A stretch of DNA of 8,723 nucleotides from Candidatus Mediterraneibacter stercorigallinarum (GTDB lineage Bacteria > Bacillota > Clostridia > Lachnospirales > Lachnospiraceae), in the NCBI GenBank assembly GCA_019116185.1, contig DXCD01000215.1:1-8723 (forward strand). The letters run 5' to 3'. Below are positions 1 through 6,031 of this stretch, piece by piece. The position numbers and the translations under genes are program-made. Position 1 is the stretch's first letter. Every line of letters begins with the position of its first letter. Under the pieces are notes generated by a model. It ran no database searches. It was not told the DNA's origin and saw only the letters and a list, made by a program, of their open reading frames with translations.

Positions 1-190
1 CTATCATCAATGGAATATTTTCCGCTTCAAATCCAAAATCAAAGGATGCCTGCTGCATCATATCACGAAATAAAGATTTTGCTTTCTCAGTTCCATATGC
101 CAGCTCGCTCAGTTTGAGGTGCCGGGCGGCAAGATCAGCATGTGTCAGCGTACAACGAATCTGATTTTCATTGAGTTTCTCAATCTTCAT
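1..190 (-). CDS. mecA: Adaptor protein MecA, N-terminal part (cut by window edge)
   Basis: Reading the minus strand from the ATG at 190-188 gives 63 codons, starting MKIEKLNENQIRCTLT and running open to the window edge. The motifs LKLSELAYGTEKAKSLFRDM and FGFEAENIPLM match the N-terminal domain of the MecA/YpbH adaptor family. In that family this domain binds substrate proteins and a C-terminal domain, not present here, delivers them to the ClpC-ClpP protease in the cytoplasm. An AAGGATG ribosome binding site lies about 7 nt upstream of the ATG (198-204). A good sigma-A-type promoter lies at 261-289 on the same strand. The gene is divergent from everything else in the window. MecA is my reading from sequence style; the C-terminal domain would confirm it. 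Confidence 0.85.
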   Translation of the reverse strand, partial: MKIEKLNENQIRCTLTHADLAARHLKLSELAYGTEKAKSLFRDMMQQASFDFGFEAENIPLMI

Positions 191-260
191 ACAATCACAT
201 CCTTATACTATATAAGATAATATGCACACAAACTAAATTTGGATACATATTCTCATCATT

Positions 261-289
261 AGTATAAACAAAAAGCAAAAGGATGTAAA
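261..289 (-). promoter_or_regulatory. Sigma-A-type promoter for mecA
   Basis: On the minus strand a TTTACA -35 (289-284) is followed by a 17-nt spacer and a TATACT -10 (266-261). Each hexamer is one mismatch from consensus and the spacing is ideal. The predicted start is near 254, giving a leader of roughly 64 nt before the mecA ATG. Confidence 0.65.
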
Positions 290-302
290 GATAAAATTAA
301 AG

Positions 303-321
303 TTATCCCCACAGGGGATAA
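303..321. repeat. Perfect palindrome between divergent promoters (candidate operator)
   Basis: TTATCCCC and GGGGATAA form a perfect 8-bp inverted repeat around a 3-nt ACA centre. It sits 14 bp upstream of the mecA -35 and 75 bp upstream of the rightward -35, a position that suits a regulator site serving one or both promoters. The left half plus centre also resembles a DnaA box (TTATCCACA) with two extra Cs. It could form a short RNA hairpin, but no U-tract directly follows on either strand, so it is a poor terminator. No known regulator motif was recognised. Confidence 0.45.
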
Positions 322-356
322 AGCTATCATAATTATAGTGTCAACAACTGCCGGAC

Positions 357-365
357 TTATCAACA
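357..365 (+). promoter_or_regulatory. DnaA-box-like 9-mer
   Basis: TTATCAACA differs by one base from the consensus DnaA box TTATCCACA. A weaker relative, TTATAAACA, follows at 378-386, and the palindrome at 303-321 carries a third related string. The spacer is AT-rich, so chance matches are possible. Confidence 0.25.
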
Positions 366-395
366 AATCTACAGCGGTTATAAACAAAAAACACA

Positions 396-424
396 TTGAA
401 AAGGCAGAACAGCACGCCTATAAT
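396..424 (+). promoter_or_regulatory. Strong rightward sigma-A-type promoter
   Basis: A TTGAAA -35 (396-401) is followed by a 17-nt spacer and a perfect TATAAT -10 (419-424). This is one of the best promoter matches in the window. The predicted start is near 431. The first convincing gene downstream starts at 624, which implies a leader of about 190 nt. Confidence 0.75.
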
Positions 425-430
425 GGCACT

Positions 431-623
431 TACAAAAGATGGTATCCCTTGATAAGTAAATAAAAAGCGAAAGGAGAGAAACACAAAAATAAGAGACCAC
501 TGCGGATCCGGCTGTCTTTTGTTCCGCTGCAGATCCGAGAGTATGTCACGAATGCTTCCATATGGTGATACGGGCGGAGTACACTATTTATCACGATTCG
601 CAGAGGAAAGGAGTATATGCCGG
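431..623 (+). other. Predicted long 5' leader with an orphan ribosome binding site
   Basis: This stretch lies between the predicted transcription start and the ATG at 624. It contains an SD-like AAAGGAG at 470-476 with no ATG, GTG or TTG at normal spacing after it. It also has a palindromic CGGATCCG (503-510), a 6-bp inverted repeat CGGATC/GATCCG (503-508 with 532-537) and GTGATA/TATCAC (565-570 with 589-594). The frame of the downstream gene stays open back to 456, but the implied extension is Cys/Arg-rich and does not look coding. I recognise no riboswitch or T-box. With 191-430, it makes up a gene-free region of 433 bp. Confidence 0.35.
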
Positions 624-863
624 ATGAAAATGGATGAAACAGTTTACAGGGATATGTTTACAGAGCTGGAGAAATATGAAAAAAGGGGTGTCGATATCTC
701 TCTTAACGGATATCATGCCAGCGCGCTCCAGATTGTGACAGCCCATATGACAAAAGAGGAGGGCACATATATGCGGGATTACGACATAGATCGGGACGGG
801 TGTATAGAGGCGCTTAGGTTTACAGACATTAACAATTGCAGGCGGGCAGAGACAACCCCTTGA
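624..863 (+). CDS. Small unrecognised acidic protein, 79 aa
   Basis: The reading frame MKMDETVYRDMFTELEKYEK... ends at the TGA at 861-863. An AAAGGAG ribosome binding site at 607-613 is 10 nt before the ATG at 624, which selects this start over in-frame ATGs at 543, 552 and 630. The protein has a predicted N-terminal helix rich in Glu/Lys/Tyr (about residues 3-20), a central patch NGYHASALQIVTAHM (about 26-40), and a Tyr/Asp-rich tail MRDYDIDRDGCIEALRF that could form beta strands. There is no signal peptide or membrane segment, so it is probably cytoplasmic. It has no overlap or close coupling with the next gene, which has its own promoter. I do not recognise a family and assign no function. 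Confidence 0.7.
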   Translation: MKMDETVYRDMFTELEKYEKRGVDISLNGYHASALQIVTAHMTKEEGTYMRDYDIDRDGCIEALRFTDINNCRRAETTP

Positions 864-937
864 TCTGCCGGACATAAAAGTTATGGATGTGTTTTTGAGA
901 GAGCTGTTTAAAATATCTTCAAACAGGCAAATTATTA

Positions 938-965
938 ATGACGTATTATAAAAATATGTTATAAT
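938..965 (+). promoter_or_regulatory. Extended -10 promoter for the SH3/GH18 gene
   Basis: TGTTATAAT at 957-965 is a perfect extended -10 (TGn plus TATAAT). A partial -35, ATGACG (938-943, four of six matches), lies 16 nt upstream. The predicted start is near 972, leaving a short leader that just includes the AGGAGGT ribosome binding site at 976-982. Confidence 0.6.
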
Positions 966-987
966 AATTCCTGATAGGAGGTGCGGA

Positions 988-2922
988 ATGGACGAAAGAG
1001 GAAGAAAGGGTGCGGTTTCCGGACGCGCCGGTACAGGCGGCACGCGCAGGAAGCGCCCTGACAGAAACGCCCAGAGACCGGGGAGCAGTCCTGGCGCTGA
1101 CAGGCGGCCGGGCAGGAGAAGCAGCAGAGCAAGAAGACGGCGGCGCAATGCGATAATACGCTGGCTGATATTTATTATATTGATCATAGCGGTGATCGGC
1201 GGTTTCGCGATCTGGAGAAAATACGGCCCATCAAATGAGAGAGCTGATCTGAATCAATATTATGAACTGGATGCGGAAAATGATGTCGCGGTGGTCGTAA
1301 ATAATGAAGTCGTCAGAAGCAGTGAAGGCGCAGCAGAAGGAGAGGCAGCGGAATCCTCCGCACCCGGAAAGATATATGACGGACAGTATTATATTGAATA
1401 TTCGGTCGTTCACGAGCGCATTAATAAAAGGTTTTACTGGGATCCGAATGAGAATATCCTGCTGTATACTCTGCCGGGAGGCAGTGTTTCGGTGGAGGTT
1501 GGCAGCAAAGAATACACAGACATAACAGAGAAGAAAAGCGAAGATTATGTGATCCTGAAGACAGAAGGAAGAACCGCATATATTGCACTTCCGTTCATTC
1601 AGGCGTATACCAATATGGAGTATGCGGTTTATGATGACCCATCAAGGGCTGTTATCACATCTGAGTGGGGTGAAACGCAGACTGCGAGCATGAAACGGGA
1701 TACAGAGGTAAGGTATCAGGGCGGCGTAAAGAGCCCGATCCTGACAGATGTGAAAAAATCTGATAAGGTCACAGTACTGGAAGATGAAGATGACTGGATG
1801 AAAGTCGGAACAGAGGACGGATTTATCGGGTATGTCAGGGCCGGTGATCTTCGGGATATTACAACCGAGACAACATCCCGGGAATTTGAGGAACCTGTAT
1901 ATACCAATATTTCAAAAGACTATACCATCAATATGGCGTGGCATAATGTGTCCAACGCGGACGCGAACAGCTATGTGCTGGAGACGATCGCGGGGACAAA
2001 AGGGCTTACAACCATAGCCCCGACGTGGTTCAGCCTTGCAGATACGGAGGGAAATGTGTCTTCCCTCGCTGATGCAGAGTATGTTAATTATGCACATCAG
2101 TCAAATCTTGAAGTGTGGGCTGTGCTCAGGGATTTCCATGGCGGAATCAATTCTTACGACGAGACCTATGAAGTGCTCAGTTATACGTCAAAGAGGACAA
2201 AGGTTATTAATCAGGTGATAGCAGAAGCGCTTCAGTCGGGAATAGACGGCATTAATCTTGATTTTGAACTGATCTCTACGGACTGCGGCGAACATTATAT
2301 ACAGTTTGTGCGGGAATTGTCTGTCAAGTGCAGACAGAATGGTCTTGTATTTTCGGTGGACAATTATGTGCCCCAGCCGTACAATGCACATTATGATATC
2401 GAAGAGCAGGGAGCGGTAGCGGATTATGTGATTATTATGGGATATGACGAGCATACAGACGGCTCATATGAAGCGGGGTCTGTGGCATCGATCGGTTATC
2501 TTGAAGATGGAATCACAGAAGCTCTGCAGTCTGTTCCTGCGGAAAAGCTGGTGGCAGGGATTCCGTTCTTTACCCGGCTGTGGCTGGAGACTCCTAAGAC
2601 AGAGGAAGAGCTGGCTCAGCAGGCGGGAACAGAGGCGGCGGCCTATCCGAACAATGTGACGAGTTATGCATACGGGATGGATGAGGCTGCGGAGATTGTG
2701 TCAGAGGCAGGCGTACAAGCTGAGTGGGATGATACGGTAAAACAGAATTATGCCCAATGGGAGGCTGATGGCGGTGTCTATAAGATCTGGCTGGAGGATA
2801 ATCAGTCTTTGGAAGAAAAGTTAAAAGTGATCAAGTCAAACAGTCTTGCCGGTGTGGCAGAATGGAGTCTTGGCATGGAGAATTCCAGTGTGTGGGATCT
2901 GATTCTTCAGTATGTAAATTGA
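988..2922 (+). CDS. Membrane-anchored SH3 / glycosyl hydrolase 18 protein (SleL/YaaH-like)
   Basis: The 644-aa product starts 5 nt after an AGGAGGT ribosome binding site. In order it has an Arg-rich cytoplasmic tail (about residues 1-53), one membrane helix (about 56-75, IIRWLIFIILIIAVIGGFAI), and a Glu/Ala-rich linker. A region resembling the copper-amine-oxidase N-terminal repeat follows (about 128-229), then a bacterial SH3 domain (about 236-288) and a GH18 barrel (about 313-643). The GH18 catalytic motif is DGINLDFE at 420-427, with E427 as expected acid/base and D425 as its partner. MGYDE at 484-488 and W626 match the substrate-binding MxYD and late-barrel Trp. The third motif Asp is Asn (N423), as I recall for spore cortex glucosaminidases of the SleL/YaaH type. 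The likely role is cleaving N-acetylglucosamine bonds in peptidoglycan outside the membrane, with SH3 as wall anchor. A chitinase-like or purely binding role is possible. Confidence 0.85.
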   Translation: MDERGRKGAVSGRAGTGGTRRKRPDRNAQRPGSSPGADRRPGRRSSRARRRRRNAIIRWLIFIILIIAVIGGFAIWRKYGPSNERADLNQYYELDAENDVAVVVNNEVVRSSEGAAEGEAAESSAPGKIYDGQYYIEYSVVHERINKRFYWDPNENILLYTLPGGSVSVEVGSKEYTDITEKKSEDYVILKTEGRTAYIALPFIQAYTNMEYAVYDDPSRAVITSEWGETQTASMKRDTEVRYQGGVKSPILTDVKKSDKVTVLEDEDDWMKVGTEDGFIGYVRAGDLRDITTETTSREFEEPVYTNISKDYTINMAWHNVSNADANSYVLETIAGTKGLTTIAPTWFSLADTEGNVSSLADAEYVNYAHQSNLEVWAVLRDFHGGINSYDETYEVLSYTSKRTKVINQVIAEALQSGIDGINLDFELISTDCGEHYIQFVRELSVKCRQNGLVFSVDNYVPQPYNAHYDIEEQGAVADYVIIMGYDEHTDGSYEAGSVASIGYLEDGITEALQSVPAEKLVAGIPFFTRLWLETPKTEEELAQQAGTEAAAYPNNVTSYAYGMDEAAEIVSEAGVQAEWDDTVKQNYAQWEADGGVYKIWLEDNQSLEEKLKVIKSNSLAGVAEWSLGMENSSVWDLILQYVN

Positions 2923-2962
2923 CAGTACAGAGGTGTATCTGAAAAACGCATATAATATCAGA

Positions 2963-3016
2963 AAGAGACATCCTTCTTTCGCATATATTGATATATGTGA
3001 AAGGGGGATGTTTTTT
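2963..3016 (+). terminator. Strong terminator-like hairpin overlapping the amidase ribosome binding site
   Basis: Positions 2969-2987 pair with 2992-3010 over 19 bp, with three G-U wobbles and a TTGA loop, and T6 follows at 3011-3016. The purine-rich GAAAGAGA upstream lets 2963-2968 also pair with the T-tract. This is a textbook intrinsic terminator shape and lies 41 nt after the stop of the SH3/GH18 gene. The 3' arm contains the AAGGGGG ribosome binding site (3001-3007) of the next gene, and the T-tract ends directly against its ATG at 3017. It may therefore terminate upstream transcription, hide the ribosome binding site, or both. Confidence 0.75.
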
Positions 3017-3715
3017 ATGGTCAGAAAACTTGGGGTTGTTGTAGTGTCAGCGTTTTTGATCGCATTGATCTTCCTGTGTCAGGCAGGAGGGGCATTTTTT
3101 AGGGAAGGGTTTATGGAAAGGGAGACTTCGGGAAAAGCCTCGGCAGGCACAAAGGACCGTCTGGTTGTTATAGATCCCGGGCACGGGGGAGCGGATGGCG
3201 GAAAAGTCGGTATAAATGGCGTTGAGGAAAAGGAAATAAACTTAAAAATTTCTTTAAAGATCGAAAAGATGCTGAAAGAAGAAGGGGTTCAAGTAATTAT
3301 GACTCGTACCCGGGACGAACGGCTTGCAGAAAACCAGGTAGAAGATCTAAAAGCCAGAGTTGCTCTTATGAACGAAGCGGAACCGGCACTTGTTGTAAGT
3401 GTTCATCAGAATAGTTATCACGAGGAAGGAGTCACCGGGGCTCAGGTCTTTTACTATACAGATTCGGCGGAGAGCGAGCGCGCGGCAGGGGTTCTTCAGG
3501 GGGCGTTGAAAGAGATTGATCCTGAAAACACGAAAACGGCAAAAGGAAATCGTACATATTATATATTAAAGAAAACCGATGTACCGGTGGTAATAGCTGA
3601 GTGCGGTTTTTTGAGTAATTACGAGGAGGCAGAGAGGCTGGCGGATGAAGAATATCAGCAGGAGCTCGCGGAAGCAATAACAAAAGGAATCCTGCAATAT
3701 ATAAACGGCAATTAA
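3017..3715 (+). CDS. N-acetylmuramoyl-L-alanine amidase, CwlD-like (Amidase_3)
   Basis: The 232-aa product has an N-terminal hydrophobic anchor or signal (about residues 5-27), with no convincing lipobox, and an Amidase_3 domain (about 46-230). Expected zinc ligands are H56 in DPGHGGADGG, E71 in VEEKEIN and H130 in SVHQNS; the catalytic Glu is E195 in IAECGFLSN. Order, length and spacing match CwlD, which helps form muramic delta-lactam in spore cortex by removing stem peptides; vegetative wall amidases share the same core. The start at 3017 is preferred because AAGGGGG lies 9 nt upstream and the hydrophobic segment begins right after it. The in-frame ATG at 3008 sits too close to that site, and the GTG at 2933 lacks a good one. 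It follows another peptidoglycan hydrolase, suggesting a shared wall or cortex role. Confidence 0.85.
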   Translation: MVRKLGVVVVSAFLIALIFLCQAGGAFFREGFMERETSGKASAGTKDRLVVIDPGHGGADGGKVGINGVEEKEINLKISLKIEKMLKEEGVQVIMTRTRDERLAENQVEDLKARVALMNEAEPALVVSVHQNSYHEEGVTGAQVFYYTDSAESERAAGVLQGALKEIDPENTKTAKGNRTYYILKKTDVPVVIAECGFLSNYEEAERLADEEYQQELAEAITKGILQYINGN

Positions 3716-3793
3716 GAGAAAGACGCGTATGCCGCCGGACGGATGGCGGAATAAGCGGATGCGGATAAAAGAGTTTTTTTTTGACAGGAATAA

Positions 3794-3802
3794 TGATATA
3801 AT
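3794..3802 (+). promoter_or_regulatory. Extended -10 promoter giving a leaderless Sua5 transcript
   Basis: TGATATAAT at 3794-3802 is a perfect extended -10. The A of the ATG at 3810 lies 8 nt past its last base, where transcription would be expected to begin. A nine-T run (3774-3782) covers the -35 area. The nearby TTGACA at 3781-3786 is only 10 nt from the -10 and is too close to act as its -35. Confidence 0.55.
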
Positions 3803-3809
3803 AAAATTT

Positions 3810-5336
3810 ATGAAGACTAAGATAAGAAAAATAGATAAAAACCAGATAGATGAAACGATTATACAGGAAGCGGGCGAGATCCTGAAAGAAGGAGGCCTGG
3901 TGGCATTTCCAACGGAAACAGTCTACGGACTGGGAGCGGATGCGCTTAAGGAGCAGGCTGCGCTTAAGACGTATGCCGCGAAGGGACGTCCTTCAGATAA
4001 TCCGCTGATCGTCCATATTGCAGAGTATGAGGATCTAAAGCGGATTGCGGTCAATATTCCGGCGGAAACAGACATATTGGCGGCACATTTCTGGCCGGGA
4101 CCTCTGACGATGATCTTTGAGAAAAGCCCGTCTGTGCCATATGGGACCACAGGGGGGCTGGACACGGTTGCTGTGCGGATGCCCTCAGATCCGGTGGCTC
4201 AGGCGCTGATTCGGGCCGCGGGCGGTTTTGTGTCCGCTCCCAGCGCGAATACTTCGGGAAGGCCGAGTCCGACAACCGCGGAACATGTGGCGGAAGACCT
4301 GGATGGAAAGATCGACATGATCCTGGATGGAGGGGCCGTGGATATCGGGTTGGAATCAACGATTCTGGACATGACGGTCACGCCGCCCATGATCTTGAGA
4401 CCCGGAGCTATCACGGCGGAGATGTTCGAAGAATTGATCGGCGAGGTGAGCGTGGACGAGACGCTTCTGGGTGATGAGAGCGAGAAAGCGCCCAAAGCGC
4501 CGGGGATGAAATACAGACATTACGCGCCCAAAGCAAAGCTGCTTATTGTAGAAGGGGATCTCCGCGAAGAGATCCTGGCAATCCGGCAGCTGTCTTATGC
4601 TGCCTACAGGGAGGGGAGACAGGCGGGGATCATTGCTACTGCCGAGACGCTTCCTTTTTACAAATATGGGATTGTCAAGAATATTGGAACAAGGGAAAAC
4701 GAGAAGACGATCGCACGGAACCTTTACCGGGTGCTGCGGGAATTTGATGAAGAAGACGTGGAGACGATTTACAGCGAATCATTTGCCGTGCAGGGGATGG
4801 GAAAGGCGATCATGAACCGGCTGGAAAAGGCTGCCGGGCATTTGAGGATATCTGCGGCGGCGGTGGTGAAACGTCAGAAGTACAGGCGGATCACATTTGT
4901 CGGCAAGACGGATTGTGCGAGAGCACCTATGGCAGCAGAGATTCTCAGGCATTATGATTTAAAACAGGAATATGTAGTTGATTCAAGGGGGTTGGTCGTA
5001 CTGTTTCCGGAGCCTGTAAATCAGAAGGCTGAGGCGATTATGAAAAGTGCGCAGATGACGCTTGCAGATCATGTGTCGCGGCAGTTTGACGCGGAGAATC
5101 TTCAGGATGACGCGCTGATACTCACGATCGATGAGAATCAGAAAAATAAAATATTGTCAGAATACGGAAGGGAATATAATGTTTACACCCTGAATGAATT
5201 TGTTGAAGACGATACGGAAATACCAGATCCCTACGGCAAGCCGCTGACAGCATATGGAGAATGTTTTGAAGTGCTGCGCGGGCTGGTTGGCAGGCTTGCA
5301 GACAAATTAGATTCACTTGTGGAGGAAGAAGAATGA
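3810..5336 (+). CDS. Threonylcarbamoyl-AMP synthase (Sua5/YwlC) fused to a degenerate YwlE-like phosphatase domain
   Basis: The 508-aa product has three parts. A YrdC/Sua5 catalytic domain (about residues 9-200) carries the KGR motif at 58-60 and SAN at 145-147. A PGMKYRHYAP linker (231-240) leads to the Sua5 C-terminal domain (to about 345). This part makes threonylcarbamoyl-AMP from threonine, bicarbonate and ATP for tRNA t6A37. A low-molecular-weight phosphatase fold follows (about 359-505). Its P-loop reads GKTDCARAP (365-373) where YwlE has CTGNTCRSP, so the nucleophilic Cys is Gly365 and the supporting Ser is Ala372. R371 and the general acid D473 (DPYG) remain. The phosphatase half is probably inactive or repurposed. 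The start at 3810 begins the family-like region; the upstream frame from 3729 has no good ribosome binding site. The stop overlaps upp. Confidence 0.9.
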   Translation: MKTKIRKIDKNQIDETIIQEAGEILKEGGLVAFPTETVYGLGADALKEQAALKTYAAKGRPSDNPLIVHIAEYEDLKRIAVNIPAETDILAAHFWPGPLTMIFEKSPSVPYGTTGGLDTVAVRMPSDPVAQALIRAAGGFVSAPSANTSGRPSPTTAEHVAEDLDGKIDMILDGGAVDIGLESTILDMTVTPPMILRPGAITAEMFEELIGEVSVDETLLGDESEKAPKAPGMKYRHYAPKAKLLIVEGDLREEILAIRQLSYAAYREGRQAGIIATAETLPFYKYGIVKNIGTRENEKTIARNLYRVLREFDEEDVETIYSESFAVQGMGKAIMNRLEKAAGHLRISAAAVVKRQKYRRITFVGKTDCARAPMAAEILRHYDLKQEYVVDSRGLVVLFPEPVNQKAEAIMKSAQMTLADHVSRQFDAENLQDDALILTIDENQKNKILSEYGREYNVYTLNEFVEDDTEIPDPYGKPLTAYGECFEVLRGLVGRLADKLDSLVEEEE

Positions 5337-5965
5337 CAGGAAGAGTAATGATTATGGATCACCCGCTGATTGCGCACAAGATCAGCTACATCAGACAGGA
5401 GCATGTAGGTACAAAGGAATTTCGGGAGATGATCGGGGAGATCGCCCAGCTTATGTGCTATGAAGCTACGCGTGACCTGAAGCTCAGAGACGTGAAGATC
5501 AAGACCCCGATCGCTGAGATGACAGGGAAAGAGCTGGCCGGCAAGAAGCTGGCCATTGTGCCGATTCTGCGCGCGGGCGTGGGGATGGTTGACGGGATGC
5601 TTTCCCTTATCCCTGCGGCAAAGGTCGGGCATATCGGGCTTTACCGCGATCCGGAGACACTGGAACCGGTAGAGTACTATTGCAAACTGCCGGCAGACTG
5701 CAGTGAAAGAGAAGTGTTCGTGGTGGATCCCATGCTGGCAACAGGCGGATCCAGTGTGGCTGCTATCCGTATGCTGAAGGAAAAAGGGGTAAAAAATATC
5801 CGTTTTCTCTGCATTATAGCAGCGCCGGAAGGGGTAAAGCGCATGCAGGAAGAACATCCGGATGTGGATATTTATATTGGCGCTTTGGATGAAAAATTAA
5901 ATGACCACGGATACATCGTCCCCGGGCTGGGAGATGCGGGAGACCGCATTTTCGGAACCAGATAA
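5333..5965 (+). CDS. upp: Uracil phosphoribosyltransferase
   Basis: The 210-aa product is full length for the family. It salvages uracil with PRPP to give UMP in the cytoplasm. The PRPP loop DPMLATGGS starts at D132, MDHPLIAHK lies near the N terminus, LRAGVGM is in the middle, and the uracil-binding tail YIVPGLGDAGDRIFGT is intact. The ATG overlaps the stop of the Sua5 fusion as ATGA, with GGAGG at 5321-5325 just upstream, so translation is probably coupled. Next to the dCMP deaminase gene it forms a pyrimidine salvage pair. Nothing in the sequence looks broken. Confidence 0.95.
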   Translation: MTGRVMIMDHPLIAHKISYIRQEHVGTKEFREMIGEIAQLMCYEATRDLKLRDVKIKTPIAEMTGKELAGKKLAIVPILRAGVGMVDGMLSLIPAAKVGHIGLYRDPETLEPVEYYCKLPADCSEREVFVVDPMLATGGSSVAAIRMLKEKGVKNIRFLCIIAAPEGVKRMQEEHPDVDIYIGALDEKLNDHGYIVPGLGDAGDRIFGTR

Positions 5966-6031
5966 TGAAGGGGCACTGAAAAACAGCAGAACAAACAGGG
6001 CGTCCTGTCCGGGATAAAGGAGAAAGAGACA

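Noticed and set aside
316..344. Second leftward promoter with TTGACA (344-339) and TTATCC (321-316)
   Set aside because: The -10 is poor and coincides with the palindrome; the promoter at 261-289 is much better.
303..386. A replication origin, based on three DnaA-box-like strings
   Set aside because: Only TTATCAACA is within one base of the box. There is no dnaA or dnaN nearby and no clear unwinding element, so it is kept only as a weak regulatory hint.
456..623. N-terminal extension of the small protein to TTG 519 or ATG 543
   Set aside because: The frame is open but its composition is Cys/Arg-rich, and no start codon there has a well-placed ribosome binding site, unlike the ATG at 624.
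845..869. Terminator after the small protein gene (GGCAGA/TCTGCC)
   Set aside because: The stem is only 6 bp with a 13-nt loop overlapping the stop codon, and no T-tract follows.
591..1187. 198-aa minus-strand open frame
   Set aside because: It lies opposite the small gene and the Arg-rich start of the GH18 gene, has no ribosome binding site and shows low-complexity Leu/Arg runs.
2933..3016. GTG start at 2933 for the amidase, adding 28 residues
   Set aside because: It lacks a good ribosome binding site, its sequence covers the hairpin, and it would put a charged stretch before the hydrophobic anchor.
3729..3782. Hairpin CCGCC/GGCGG (3732-3749) with T9 as the amidase terminator
   Set aside because: The T-run begins 24 nt after the stem, too far for an intrinsic terminator.
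3781..3802. Conventional promoter TTGACA plus TATAAT before the Sua5 gene
   Set aside because: The 10-nt spacing is far too short; only the extended -10 reading is tenable.
5231..5857. 208-aa minus-strand open frame opposite upp
   Set aside because: It is antisense to a clearly conserved gene, with His/Cys-rich composition typical of a shadow frame.
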